A stretch of 64,000 nucleotides of DNA. It comes from Triatoma infestans (lineage: Eukaryota; Arthropoda; Insecta; Hemiptera; Reduviidae). Positions 33,061 through 45,282 of this stretch are shown here, piece after piece. Made by a program: the position numbers and the translations under genes. The DNA lies in assembly GCA_011037195.1 (NCBI GenBank), contig JAAEAF010002646.1, forward strand, positions 1 to 64,000, written 5' to 3'. A model generated the notes under the pieces. That model ran no database searches. It was not told the DNA's origin and saw nothing but the letters and a program-made list of their open reading frames with translations. Position 1 is the first letter of the stretch; every line of letters starts with the position of its first letter.

Positions 33061-33945
33061 TATCAACTATTAATGATTAGTATAAGAAGTTTGGAATAAT
33101 GGCAAGTTTAGACAATCCATTAACCGGAAATACATCCTTACAGAATCGGTTTCCAAGTTTACCGCCTCCGGATTTCCTCGAAACCTGTTCCTATGATTTT
33201 GTTAAACTTGTAATTCTAACCTGCAATAGAACTAAATTATCAGTGTTCCTATTTTTATCCTATTTTCTCATATTTCTATAGTTTATTTAACAAATACCTT
33301 TAAATTTCTAAATAATGAATTCATAAAAATTTATAAAAAAAAAAAAATTTTTATAGCACAAAATTGATGAGTTCTGCAAATCCACCTGAGAGAGTCAGAT
33401 TAACAAGTTTTAAAAATTCTTTTTTTAATGTAAGAAAAGTTAAAACTTGAAACAACTTTGTAAATATACGGTGTCAATGGCCACAATGGTTAATACTGCA
33501 TTGTGACAGTATGAATATAATTCGTCACGTTAACGTAGATACTTGTTGCATTTTACAATCTACAGGTGGGTTTTGTACACACACACACACACACACACAC
33601 AAACCATACAATGCAATATTTACACAGTTTCACACTTTGTTTCGGTGGCGATCTGATACAGGTTTTTTTTTCTCCCTTATTCTTATATTTCTCTATGTCT
33701 TCTTAGGAGTTTTCTATAGTAGAATATAGCAGGCAATTATTCATGAATTAGCAAGAGCTAATTCATGTTGTTCGTTCACACACTTTCTCTTACTTCTGTT
33801 AGCACAGTTATATATATATAAACCTTGGCAGGTAGAGAAGTGAAGTTATATTGCGGCCCAGTAGAGCGCACCAAAAACATTGAACAAACTGCATATAAAT
33901 ATTTGAAATTTAACTCCCTATAAATTTCACCCACTATTCAAAAAT
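33061..33945. repeat. Unassigned DNA with (CA)n microsatellite
   Basis: A (CA)n microsatellite lies at 33577-33602. A short ctttctcttacttctgtta (33783-33801) resembles the 5' terminus of the HINE-like family without the rest. Confidence 0.5.
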
Positions 33946-33949
33946 CTTT

Positions 33950-34545
33950 TTTTTTTTTTTTTTTTAAATGTTTCAAATAAAAGTGACGGGTTTATTTATA
34001 TCTGTGCAGTTAGCACACCAACTGTAAAGGAAATTGTTACAGTCGTTTTCAAGATAATTTCAAAAACCCAAAACCGTACACTGTAACGTTGGAGAAATAC
34101 TTCTAATGTATACTATTATTTAAATGGAACCAAATGTATTGAAGTGGTTCTTTATAGGGCAGCTGAACGTTACTGTTCCTCCAGAAGGCTCCAAAATAGG
34201 TATTTATGAGTGTAGATAGTCTATGCACTTTAAAGAAAATCATTAGAGTCGTAAGTTTCGAATAATGAAACATTGAAAAAACCTTCAGTAATGTTGCACT
34301 TCCGGTCAATGGAGATTTTGCCTGAAATCTTCACGCCTGATGCGGTGGTAGTTCCTAAACGGAATATCAAGTTTGAGCTTGCTGCGATTTTTCGTTTATG
34401 AAATATATGTTAGTACACGCACATACATACAGACTATTCAGGCTAAAAATTAGTTCACGCACATACATACAGACTATTCAGGCTAAAAATTAGTTCTCGT
34501 ACTCAGGAGACATTACAGAAAGTCAAAATCTGGTGTAACGTCACG
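33950..34545 (-). mobile_element. HINE-like element, partial
   Basis: Minus-strand modules: aaatgtttcaaataaaagtgacggg...aactgtaaaggaaattgttacagtcgttttcaag, gcacttccggtcaatgg, cctaaacggaatatcaagtttgagcttgctgcgatttttcg. A 43-bp segment (ttcacgcacatacatacagactattcaggctaaaaattag) is tandemly duplicated at 34415-34500. Confidence 0.75.
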
Positions 34546-34745
34546 GTAAATTGTTGTATTTGTAAAATTTTCTTCATATTTCGATTTTTTGCTAAATGCT
34601 TAGTTGAATGGCTTCCCAATTATAATATATAATTACAAGGGTGCATTGTATTGTCGCAAAGTTTTTAACTTGTAACTATAGTTTAAAGTTAAAATAACAT
34701 AGAGAATTTCCATGAACCAACTAAAAACATTTTTTCGAAAAAATG

Positions 34746-35570
34746 GCGGTTTATACCTCTATGTAGTTAACAATACAAATAAAGTAGCAGTTTATACCTC
34801 TATGTAGTTAACAATACAAATAAAGGAGCAGTTTATACCTCTATGTAGTTAACAATACAAATAAAGTAGCAGTTTATACCTCTATGTAGTTAACAATACA
34901 AATAAATGAGCAGTTAATACCTCCATGTGTTACATACAAAATAAATAGCAGTTTATACCCTAATGTAGTTACAGGACAAATAAGGAGAAGTTTATAACCT
35001 CTCTGTATTTAACCTGACAAATAAAGGGCAGTTTATAACCTCTATGTACTTAACAATACAAATAAAGGAGCATTTATACCTCCTAGTAGTTTAACAATAA
35101 CAATAAAGGAGCATTTATTTTACCTCTATGGGTTGTTACAATACAAATAAAGGAGCAGTTTTATTTATATATACCTCATGTAGTTAACAATACAAATAAA
35201 GTAGCAGTTTATACCTCTATGTAGTTAACAGTACAAATAAAGGAGAAGTTTATACCTCTATGTAGTTAACAATACAAATAAAGGAGCAGTTTATACCTCT
35301 ATGTACTTAACAATACAAATAAAGGAGCAGTTTATACCTCCATGTAGTTAACAATACAAATAAAGGAGCAGTTTATACCTCTATGTTGTTAACAATACAA
35401 ATAAAGGAGCAGTTTATACCTCCATGTAGTTAACAATACAAATAAAGTAGCAGTTTATACCTCTATGTTGTTAACAATACAAATAAAGGAGCAGTTTATA
35501 CCTCCATGTAGTTAACAATACAAATAAAGTAGCAGTTTATACCTCTATGTAGTTAACAATACAAATAAAG
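34746..35570 (+). repeat. Minisatellite, 41-bp unit, ~20 copies
   Basis: The unit is gcagtttatacctctatgtagttaacaatacaaataaagta or close variants. Units at 34746-34920 and 35170-35570 are nearly identical; the middle ~250 bp contain many irregular indels and substitutions. The right flank continues as HINE-like sequence (aaagaaaatggttggaatcgttttcaag), so the array probably expanded inside such a copy. Confidence 0.92.
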
Positions 35571-36040
35571 AAAATGGTTGGAATCGTTTTCAAGAAAATT
35601 ACAAAAAAGATTCAAAAACTATTAAAGTCTAAACTATTAATATTCTATTGAAGTCCCCCACTTAAGTGTTAATCGATTTAGCTCAAATTTAATAATTCTA
35701 GCATTACTCGTACTATTAGTATTATTTAGGTATTAGACCTGTGTACTGTACCATTATAACAGATAGTAGGACCAGTGGTGTATAATAAAGTTAAATGACT
35801 CTTAGGGAAGTTTAACATCCCGTCACCAATGCCCAGAATGCTTTACAACCTGACTGCGGAAAATTTAGTTTTAAAAATCTACATCTGAGGGTGCCATTAA
35901 AACGTAATGACGAGTATAGTGGCAAACGCAGCGCAAATGCACGTATTATTAATTTTAATGAAAAAAAAATACTATATACGAAGACTAAACATTTTTCCTT
36001 TAACATTTTATTGTTGTAACAGTCATTAAAATTACATAAT
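35571..36040 (-). mobile_element. Diverged HINE-like fragment
   Basis: Starts with the module word aaatggttggaatcgttttcaagaaaattac and contains ttagggaagtttaacatcccgtcaccaatgcccagaatgc, resembling the 'ggcttcacccgtacccc' region. Weak elsewhere. Confidence 0.5.
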
Positions 36041-36054
36041 TGTTTACAAAATTT

Positions 36055-36765
36055 AAAAAAAAAATCTGGTGTGAAACACTCACACAACTTTCTCTTTCAG
36101 CAGTTTACTAAAATTGTAATTGACAAATTTTATAGTTAGTGTATCAAATTTAAATAATTCATCGGTGTTTTTATGGAGAAAATCGCGAAAACTGAAAAAC
36201 CAGCTGATTATAAACGCATTTCCGGTTTATTAATTTTCTTGAAACTCTTAATTTTGGCAATCTATTTATTTCTAATTAATTTTGTTTAGATGGTAGAATT
36301 GTGTAATCAACTAAATTGGGCACTGTAGAGGAAAACATAACCATAACTCTCCCACTCTCAAAAAAAACCCTTAAATGACTTTACCCGGAGCTTGTTTTAA
36401 ATAAAGTTGTAGCTCTTTATATGTGTAGTTCGCATAATTAGTTTAAAGAAAATCGTTGGAGCTGTTTTAGAGAAAATCACAGAAAACTGAAAAATACTTT
36501 TCAGTACAAACGCACTTCCGGTTTCAGGAATTTTCACACATTACTTAATGTCTGATCCCATGGTGATACCTAAACGGAATATCAAGTTTGAACATTCTGC
36601 GATTTTTCGTTTTTGAGCTATGCTGTTTCATATACATACTTATACACACGCACTATTATCTAAAAACCACTTTTTTGAACTCAGGAGATCTCAGACGTGC
36701 ATTTCCAGTAAAAACACGATATCGCCAATTTGACACATAAGGAGAGTAAGAGAAAGCATTGGCAT
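36055..36765 (-). mobile_element. HINE-like element, nearly full length
   Basis: The minus-strand 3' end is intact: plus-strand aaaaaaaatctggtgtgaaacactcacacaactttctcttt at 36057-36100, containing the terminal hairpin GTGTGA/TCACAC. Modules run through to the 5' end at aggagagtaagagaaagcattgg near 36762. About 710 bp with two internal modules, shorter than the 950-bp copy at 57351. Confidence 0.85.
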
Positions 36766-36769
36766 AATA

Positions 36770-37395
36770 AAGAATGGCAAATTCTTTAAAAGGATTATCT
36801 ACGAGAACAGTTGGTTACTCATTGCTTATCGTATTTAATCTGTTTTCCCCTCAGGAGGTCTATAATCCATTGACTTCTATTCCATTCTAATTTCTGCGGA
36901 TTTGTTACTGTTGTATTGTTTTCTTTTTATATATCGATTAAGCGCATGTAAGATGTGAAACAAACATGTTCTAAACTTTATTACCCTCCTGCTCAAAGAG
37001 GCCATAATATTATGATAATATTATTAACAAATAATTACAAAATACCATGAGGAAGAGTTTCGTGAAACCAAACCATATCTTGGCATACGATTCTTTAATA
37101 TACAGAGCATATATTCTGGTACTTTGAATGTGTACCAGAGGATTTTTATACTGTAATATTTTTGTGACAGATGTTCTGTGTTAGGATGTGCCTTCTTATT
37201 CCTGTATCATAAACCTTAAGGAGTGGGGCGGTAGTAGGGATTGTACAATCGAACGTTGGATCCCGCTTTAATATTTTTTTGTCCAACCTAGAAATATTTA
37301 TAATAAATATACACCCATTTTCCTTTCTCTCACTGTAAGGCAGCGCTCTTCTCGCAATCATCACGGCAAAAAGTTTAATTGCAGAAACACACGGA
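36770..37395. other. Unassigned DNA
   Basis: No gene recognised. A minus-strand 72-residue ORF at 37146-37364 has no recognisable motif. Confidence 0.45.
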
Positions 37396-38100
37396 ACCCT
37401 CTACAATTATTTTTCTCAGAATTAATTTTAAGAAATATCATTGGAGCCGCTGTTCTATAAAAACTGTCCCATAAATCTGCACTTCCGATTAACTGATTTT
37501 CTTCAAAATTGAGTGATATGTATTTGGAATTGTAGCAATATATTTATTGGTTGGTCTTAATATTACATTACAGTCTTCTAGAACTGGCCAGAAATTTATT
37601 ATCTTAGAAAGTGTAGTTACTATGCGATGTTTGATTGTAAAAAGCTAAGAAAAAAAAAACATTCAGAAAATCGCCCTTCCGATTGGTTGATTTTGAACGT
37701 TACCATCGTGTAAGGTGCATGGTGGTGTCATTAAGTTTCCTATTTGATCGCATACACATACATATTTAGGCCATTCACTATAACAATTTTTTTCGTACTT
37801 AGGAATCCTCAAAACTTGTATTTCCATATACATGTTTCGAAAATTTGGCGCATCGCAAGACTTCCTCTTGCACTTCCGGTTGACGGATTTTGACCTCCTG
37901 AAACTTTCGTGCAGGTGGCGGTACGAAAACTGTATTTCAAATTTCACTCACTCACAGACACACACAACACAATTGACCATTCACTAGAAATATTTTGTCA
38001 GCCTTTTTTAGAACATCTCATGCAAACCGATATTTTTCTAAAATATTTCAGAGTATTTTCTCTTACAATCTTACAGCTGTAACAATCGTAAGAGAAAAAA
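37396..38100 (-). mobile_element. HINE-like fragments, two in tandem
   Basis: The first copy reaches its 5' side at cgcatcgcaagacttcctcttgc (37850-37872). The second starts cacttccggttgacggattttgacctcctg and ends in a 5' palindrome-like terminus ctcttacaatcttacagctgtaacaatcgtaagagaaaa (38050-38098). Confidence 0.65.
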
Positions 38101-38449
38101 AAAATAATCAACTTTTTTATATTGACCCAGTTTAATTTTTGGAGCGCAAAAAAAAGTTAACGTCAGTATTTTTCTTTAATCAATGAAATTTTTTCGTAAA
38201 GTTGTTCACAGAAACAGGAATATATTGTTTTCCTTTTCTTCTTCCTGTTGATCAGAAGTAGAATTTTAGTTGCAGGGTCAAATTGGCTGTGGCTTCATAG
38301 TAATAGACTCTGTGTAAACTCTGTAAGAGATAGCTAAAAAAAATAGAGAGACATGTCTGTATTCCAATTCGGAAGATTAGTTGGAGCTTTGTGGGCCGGT
38401 CCTTTTAGCCTACCAATGTTGACTTTACTTCTTAAGGATGAATACTATT
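38101..38449. other. Flank of the giant palindrome
   Basis: AT-rich, single-copy in this window, no gene recognised. The last six bases before the palindrome are actatt. Confidence 0.5.
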
Positions 38450-38457
38450 AGTAGGGT

Positions 38458-38503
38458 AAAAAGACCGGTTCTGGCGCAAGGGCTACGGAGCCAAGTCTTT
38501 TTT
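38458..38503 (+). other. Imperfect terminal hairpin (left)
   Basis: aaaaagaccggttctgg...ggagccaagtctttttt can fold into an imperfect stem (AAAGACCGGTTCT against GGAGCCAAGTCTTT) just inside the palindrome tip. Mirrored at 52320-52365. Confidence 0.5.
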
Positions 38504-38733
38504 GGGGGGTTGCAAGAACGCCGCTGCCATCATCCAAATCAATGAGCTTAATTCAAAGATGACGTCATCCGATGGCTTTAATTATCATTCAATTCGAAGA
38601 CTATTAAATTACAAATAAATTATATATTAAATTATAAATATAAATAAAATTATAAATAATTAATAAAATATATATTAAATTATAAATATAAATAAATTAT
38701 AAATAATTAAATAAAATGAGATAAAAAAAGTTG

Positions 38734-38807
38734 TTTTACCTGGAATCGAACCTTAATTTTTGGGTTAGAAGGCGGTAATGCAACCCACTAGACCAAAGTG
38801 GCCACTT
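38734..38807 (-). ncRNA. tRNA-like sequence with Pol III boxes (left)
   Basis: The minus strand has an A box, TGGTCTAGTGG (38785-38795), and a consensus B box, GGTTCGATTCC (38742-38752), at tRNA-like spacing. CTTCTAA could be an anticodon loop with TCT. The acceptor, anticodon and T stems do not pair as a cloverleaf, so this is not a functional tRNA gene. It may be a Pol III promoter or a SINE head. An AT-rich direct repeat (38580-38715) lies downstream. Confidence 0.55.
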
Positions 38808-39054
38808 AGTTCATATGTAGAACAGATCTCGCCTATAAATTTACTGTGGAGTGCCCGTGCGTGCGTTGCATGTTCCATGTAGTTGTTTAGCTTTGTAGTA
38901 GTTTTGTTCAAATAATCATAAAAATTTAAACAAGTTTTTATTTTTTTTTTAATTTATTACTTCTTACACCTAATAACTATAGTACGTATTCTTTTGTAGT
39001 TTTCTTTAGATCCTTATACCTCACCCACATACTTCTCCGTCATATCGTTTCCCT

Positions 39055-39056
39055 CC

Positions 39057-39091
<35 letters not shown>

Positions 39092-39105
39092 AAATATATA
39101 CACAG
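39055..39105 (+). repeat. (CT)n(AT)n microsatellite, left arm
   Basis: ctctctctct... then atatatatat; mirrored as tatata...gagagaga at 51728-51775. Confidence 0.9.
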
Positions 39106-39459
39106 ACACCTAAAGAAAGGCTCCGCCCCACGAACCCCCAGGCCAGGGTTCATTAACCTGTATTTTTCCATTCGTACAGAAGTTTATTAACCTCTATGTA
39201 TGCACAATGTTTGCAATATAATTTCTAATTATAATATATTTATTTATTTTTTTTTTTAGACAGATACTTATGTAAGTTTTTTGGTAAACAATAAACTAAA
39301 ACTTAATCTATGGTTCCTTCTTATCTACATTTATCGATCAAGTATATTGGACATTTAATACAGTATATTGATTTATGAGTCACTTACCTGTGTAAGGTTT
39401 TTGGTAAGCAATTACAATTTAATTTCCATTTTTCCTTCTTTAAGAAAAATCTATTTAGC

Positions 39460-39700
39460 CTATTATACAAAACACACCGAGGACAGCCGAACTACAGAGC
39501 CGATAATAACCGAACAGTCCTTATTGTTTTTTTTAAAAAAAAACATTACACAATCATTTGTAATTAAGTTGTCCAAGTTTTCTAATAATAACCACAGTCC
39601 AAATCGTTCGTTAGTAGGTTTTACTTTTCTTCCATGGAACTGAGAAAAACATTTGACACTTTGTGAGAGCCCATGTTGTCTCTGCCGACGACCGATTAAC
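39460..39700 (+). repeat. Outer copy of the centre-proximal motif block (left arm)
   Basis: Contains aaacacaccgaggacagccgaactacagagccgataata...cagtcctta and gagcccatgttgtctctgccgacga. Both words recur near the palindrome centre (45301-45380 and 45570-45660), but with the two parts in a different relative orientation. Each arm therefore has the same ~200-bp motif block near its inner and outer parts. Mirrored at 51140-51370. Confidence 0.7.
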
Positions 39701-40079
39701 ACTTAATTACAAATGGCTGTGTAATGAGTTAAATCTCCACTTTCCTTTTAAGATATAATTTTTCGTTTTGTTTATCGATCACTATATTTATAGAATCAAA
39801 TATCGTTTTCTTGTTGGTATTCTGCGTAAATCGTCGTTGGATCTGTTATCTAACGCAATGTACGACGAAATAGTTAATAATATGTTTTGTCGAACTAATT
39901 GTTTATGCAATTAAAGAAAGGGGAAAAAAAAAAAAAAAGCTAGTGTTTAACCAGAGATTTAATAACTGTTGTATCTCAATTTACGTATCAAATTCCACAT
40001 ATTTAATCACTTTTCTAATCTAAAACGTACTCAATTTACACACATATTTCCGTCAATTCTTGCAAAGAAGAGATGTAAG

Positions 40080-40900
40080 TTTTCGTTTAGAAATGTAGAA
40101 AGTGCCTATCTTATACAAATTTCAGTAAGAAATAAAAGGAAGACTAGCGAATTTATGCGTACAATATTAAAACTAGTAAATTTAAATGGAACTTATATAT
40201 TTTTAACACTTTTTATTAAGCAAAAGTAATGTTCTCTAGAGATACTACTGTAGAGTTTGCAGTTAAATTGTAAAAGCTCGAAAGTTGCGTATTTAGAGCA
40301 TGTAACTTAGAATAAAACAAGAATTGCGGTATATACGCATTTATTAAACTAGTAAATTAAACTGGAATTTATATGTTATACATGTGTAAACACTTCTTAT
40401 TTGCGCAAAAGAATTTTCTCTCTAGAGATATTTTGCGGAGTTTTTTCGCAGTAATATCTTACTACAGTAGTATTTTTTCTGTAGTCTTTTTTACATGGAG
40501 TAAGTCTAATAATTCCACCACAGTGAAATCTGATCCTACACAGAGAATGTAATTTCCAAAAAAAAAAAAAAAAAAAAAAAAAAATCTCTATCGAATTAAG
40601 TTGTTTGTACAATTAACAATTACTTAAGAAATGAAAACTTAGTGGAACCAAGTAGTCCTTTTATCTCAATTTAGGTAAAATTCCCCTACAGTTTTTGCAA
40701 TCTAGAAAGCAACTCAATTGTACGTACTTAACTCCCCCCAAAAGAGTGATCATTTCCAATTTTAACGGGTAATGAATATATTCTATAGGTTTTTGTAATC
40801 TAATAAGTATTCAATTTAACTATTAATTCCTAGAGAATTGTTAAGAAATTATGGGATTTTCCCATACCTAGATAGAGTACTTCCTTAGTGAGTAACAGAT
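40080..40900. repeat. Degenerate ~190-bp direct repeats, left arm
   Basis: Two units share gaattta/gcgta...ttaaaactagtaaattaaa(c)tggaa(c)ttatat...cactt(c)tta...caaaag(t)aat(g)ttctctagagata (40145-40260 and 40320-40435). A poly(A) of ~24 lies at 40558-40583. Mirrored at about 50000-50760. The 39969-40229 ORF runs through these repeats and is not considered a gene. Confidence 0.6.
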
Positions 40901-41079
40901 TGATAAGTCGCTCCTAGAGGTTATGGATGGTGCAATGACGTAATGATTAGACAGTAGAGAATGTATTGTGTTAAATGTCTTTGGTCAGGTCAAAATGTAA
41001 ACTCACTGCACAAAGCAAAGTTGGACTACAATTAAATCTGTCGAATAACCAAGAAAAACAAAGATATACAAAAGAATAT

Positions 41080-42500
41080 ATTGCACTAAAACATTCGTAA
41101 GTTATCGTATTGTGAATTGGAATAACAGTTTTGCTAGTAATTTCCAAGTTCTTTCCTCAACCTTTCTAAATATGTAACAATTTCTTCTGCCATCTTACAT
41201 TCTTAAACAGGCATAGGATATTATGCGCTAAAAAACATGTTACTTTTTAATAAAAGAATATTGGAACAAGTTAAACCATTATAAGTTTCTAATCTGGGGA
41301 AAGATTGCATTATATCCAAATTCGAAATCTTCTGTTTTGTAGCCATTGTCTAATGTCTATTAGTCCAAGAAAAACACACAGATATACAATAGAATATAAA
41401 CATATATTGCACTAAAACATTCTTAAGTTATCGCATGGCAATTATTGTGGATTACAATAACAGTTTTGCTAGTAATTTCCAAGTTCTTTCCTCAACCTTT
41501 CTAAACATGTAACAACTAAGAAATAAGTTTCTAATCTGGGGAAATTATATCCGAGTTCGAAATCTTCTGTTTTGTAGCCATTGTCTAATGTCTATTAGTC
41601 CACGAAAAACACAGATATACAATAGAATATAAACATATATTGCACTAAAACATTCTTAACTTATCGCATGGCAATTATTGTGGATTGCAATAACAGTTTT
41701 GCTAGTAATTTCCAAGTTCTTTCCTCAACCTTTTTTAAACATGTAACAACTAAGAAATAAGTTTCTAATCTGGGGGAAATTATATCCAAGTTCGAAATCT
41801 TTGTTTTGTACCCATTGTCTAACGTCTATTAGTCCAAGAACAAACAAGAAAAACACAGATATACAATAGAATATAACATATATTGCACTAAAAACAGTCT
41901 TAAGTTATCGCATGGTAATTATTGTGGATTGGAATCAGCTTTCCTCAGCCTTTTTAAACATGTAAACAACTTGTTCTACTGTCTTACATTCTTAAACAGG
42001 CATAGGAAATTATGCCCTAAACAATATGTTACTTTTTAATCGAAGAATATAGGAACAAGTTAAACCAATGTTTGCATAGTATAGGAAATGGGGAACTGAT
42101 GCATTATATCCAAATTTGCGAAATATCTGTTTGGAATTTAGACATGTCTAACCAACACTAACGTCTATTAGTCCAAGCAACACAACCGATATAACACAGA
42201 ATCTTATACGGGAATTGCCCTAAAACAGTCGTAGGTTATCGCTGCTTGCAATTATTTGGCATTGCAATAACAGTTTTGCTAGGAATTTCCAGTTCTTAAT
42301 CCCAATAACCTTTCTAAACGTATCCCTACAACTTGTGTCTACGTCTTAAATTTTAAACGGCATACTGATGTATGCACTAAAAATATGTTACTTTTTATCG
42401 GAGAAAATATTGGAGCAAGTTAAACCCTGTTTGCATAGCTAGGAAATGGGGAGATGATTGCATTCTATACAAAAATCAAAAATATTCTGTTTGTTAGCGG
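41080..42500. repeat. Tandem array of ~235-340-bp units, left arm
   Basis: The word gtctattagtcca recurs at about 41356, 41589, 41825 and 42165, each preceded by aaattatatccaagttcgaaatcttctgttttgtagccattgtctaa and followed by gatatacaatagaatataaacatatattgcactaaaac. Unit length varies and the last unit is full of irregular indels. Mirrored at 48360-49660. Confidence 0.8.
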
Positions 42501-42794
42501 TTGTCTAACTCGTCTAATATTTAAGAGTTTTCTGTTAAAACAAACAAACAAAAAATACTGCAAACATACAAGTGTCTGGTCTCCAAGCTTGTTGTAATTG
42601 GTACCGATTAGAAATATAAATATATTCTATAGTCATTTGGAAGAAATTAGTCAAAATATTCCCAAAAAAAAAAAAAAAGAAAATCATTACTAGTTCTGTT
42701 TAATCTTTTAACTTGTTTTTATTAGACGGAAATTATAACACAGAAGTATTTTTGCTTAGTCAGATCACATTCCTACACCTTCTTACGAGCCCTG

Positions 42795-42797
<3 letters not shown>

Positions 42798-42825
<28 letters not shown>

Positions 42826-42841
42826 TACGCGCGCGCGCGCA
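42798..42841 (+). repeat. (CA)n(CG)n microsatellite, left arm
   Basis: cacatacacacaca...catacgcgcgcgcgcac; mirrored at 48027-48075. Alternating purine-pyrimidine sequence of this kind can adopt Z-DNA. Confidence 0.9.
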
Positions 42842-43189
42842 CTACATGCTGTTAAGTGAATAATTGACAGAAATAAAAAAAATACATGTTTCTCTATTTT
42901 TGCAATACGAAAGAAAGGAAATAATTGCAACCATTAAAAGTAAAAATTGATCACCGTTTTCTCTATTATTTTTCTCTCATAACACATAGATGTGTACGGT
43001 TCTATTATAAATAAAACAAACATAATATTTTGTTTAATTACAAAATCCATAACCTTATACTTAATCTTGGTATATATCATAATTTACCCACCACACACAC
43101 ACACACACACACAACACAAATCTTTTTTGACTTACTGGCGATAGGTGTTTAAAACTTATCTAAATTGTCAAAATTTATAGTCAAAATCT

Positions 43190-45130
43190 AAAGCTAAGTC
43201 TTGCTTTCTCTTACTAACCAGCAATGTCTATTTCTATAAGGAACTAGTTTAAGGCGGTTACCAAAATTCTGCTTCTACCGGTTGCACTCAGAAACTTTAA
43301 CCGACCTCTTATTTCTTTATCGTTCTCCGCTGTTGTGTTGAAACGCGGTACCCTTGTAATATTTTTCTGTGCAAACTTCCATCTTCTCTATTTTGCAAAC
43401 GGTGTCCATTGTAACTTGTTACCAACCAGTAAATGTTACCAAAAATGTTTCTCTCTAGGGTGAGGAAATTTATTCCAACCATTTTTTCGGTATTATAATG
43501 TAACCATTTTCTTTATTACAATAGGCACTATTTTTTTTGTTTTGTTTTGTTTTTGTGGTACCCTTTTAGTTCTTGCACTCTTCTTTTTCTGCATATATAA
43601 AAGTTCTTTTGTTGTTTACGGTAAACACCAGTTGTGTGCAAAGTTTTGCAATGTGGTTTAATATTTTTAAATTCTGTCAACTCGTTTTCCACCAGTTGCT
43701 TGTATTCCTCTTTCTGTAGTTTTTCTGTATATAGTCTATCTTCCTTCTTTTTAAATCCACCTAGTTCTAAGTGTCGTTTCTTTACCCATACATGGGAGTT
43801 CTATTTCTTTTACTGTATATGGCAATAGCCTACCGGCTCTCTTCCGTAAGACATGGTACCAATCCTGTCTTTTTCGATATCTATGGTATGGTATAAAACA
43901 GTGTTCCAGTGTTTTGAGAAATACGCATTTAATGTAACATTTTTGCACAACTAAGTGTCGTTTCTTTGCAGATGGTACATACATTATTGAGGTGGGAGTT
44001 CTATTTCTTTTACTGTTATATGTATAGCGTGTTGTGGTTATGTTAGCTCTCTTCCGGTAAGACATGAAAAAAAATTACATTATTGGTAGAGACCAATCCT
44101 GTCTTTTCGATATCTACACTTCCTGGTATGGTAGAAAAAAGTGTTCCAGTTTTTGAGAAATACTTTTCCCCAACGTTTTTAATGTAACATTTTTGCGCAA
44201 TCTGTACAATATCTTTGTTTACACAATCTTCTACAATATAATATATAATTAATTGGTAGAGAGTTAAAACGAAATGTCGAAACCACATAATTTATCATTT
44301 TTTTTTTTTCTCTGTTCTTGGTATTTTCCGGTAGGTTTAACTGTATCCCAGTACTTTCGTGTGTTCTTATTCGCCCCAATATACATACTGGGAACAATTC
44401 ATTAAATACAAGGCAACAACTGTGTCTGTAAAGTGTCTGTTGCCTTGTCCACATCTGTTGCAACGAAACAGAATACATTGGAGCTTTTGCGGAAATAACG
44501 TTTACTACTTTTCCAATAGGAGAGAACAGTCTTCCTTAGGTTTACATATCGTCAGTTGCGTGTGTAATAAGTTTCCAATACGTAGTTATAAATTGGAGCT
44601 TCTCGTTCTTTGTAATACCATGTTCTTTGGTAGAAGTAGACGAAAATGTTCCTTTTAATCTTGTATCCGAACAATTTACAAAATCTGTAATATAATTGTC
44701 GATTTTCTTATTAACACCCTGACTTGTTATTTTGACAAATAAACTTATTGCATATTTTAACTGTTGCGTTAGAAGTTAACCAAGTTAAACAGTTCTTACC
44801 AACTGTTTTATCGTTATCCACAAATTACATTACACTCGTTCTTATACTCTCCTTGGTAGCAAAAGTTACAAGTTTTATTGTTAATAACCTACCCATTTCC
44901 TGTTTTTATTAAATCTTCCAGCAAAGTCCTGGTTATATCCAAATCCATTATGTATAATCTTCCTCTTTTAGTCGGTTTAAATCATTCTTGCAATTTTTTT
45001 CGCTGATTCTCCAATTTTACATCTGACAATCGACTTTGTATGGTATACATACTGGGTTGTTATATGTGTTTTTTTTTTTTTTTCCTTTCTAAGTCCTTCT
45101 AAAAACAATTAGGTTTTTTTCCATCTCCAT
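43190..45130 (-). pseudogene. Unrecognised broken coding region, left arm
   Basis: Mirror of 45760-47690. Minus-strand ORFs of 99, 81 and 104 residues (44179-44478, 44043-44288, 43751-44065) overlap in different frames and have close counterparts in the other arm, for example GIQLNLPENTKNREKKKMIN, KCYIKNVGEKYFSKTGTLFS and LLPYTVKEIELPCMGKETTL. A segment of ~250 bp is duplicated in tandem inside it (43790-44070). No family could be assigned. The frame breaks differ partly between arms, so some may be consensus errors rather than mutations. Confidence 0.55.
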
Positions 45131-45227
45131 AGCAGTCTTCCAAGCACATATTTTTACAAGCATATCTTGTCGCACAACGGGTCTGTAGCTGTGCTCGGGC
45201 ATAGAGCTGAGAAACACTTAACACTTG

Positions 45228-45282
45228 TGGGGGGTGGGGGGGGGGGTGGGTGGGGTGGGTGTGAGGAGCGGGGGGGGCCAAA
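45228..45282 (+). repeat. G-rich block present only in the left arm
   Basis: gggggtgggggg...gggtggggtgggtgtgaggagcggggggggcc lies between two words that adjoin directly in the right arm (acttaacac and gttgtctctgccgacg). The strand could form G-quadruplexes. It breaks the arm symmetry. Confidence 0.8.

Noticed and set aside
34746..35570. CRISPR array
   Set aside because: The 41-bp units abut directly without spacers, and the context is eukaryotic; it is a minisatellite.
38734..38807. A tRNA-Arg(TCT) gene
   Set aside because: A and B boxes and a CTTCTAA loop are present, but acceptor, anticodon and T stems do not pair and GGGTT/AACCC pairs across the wrong positions.
39969..40229. An 86-residue plus-strand ORF in the palindrome's left arm
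   Set aside because: It runs through ~190-bp degenerate direct repeats and reads against the direction of the mirrored coding region; likely accidental.
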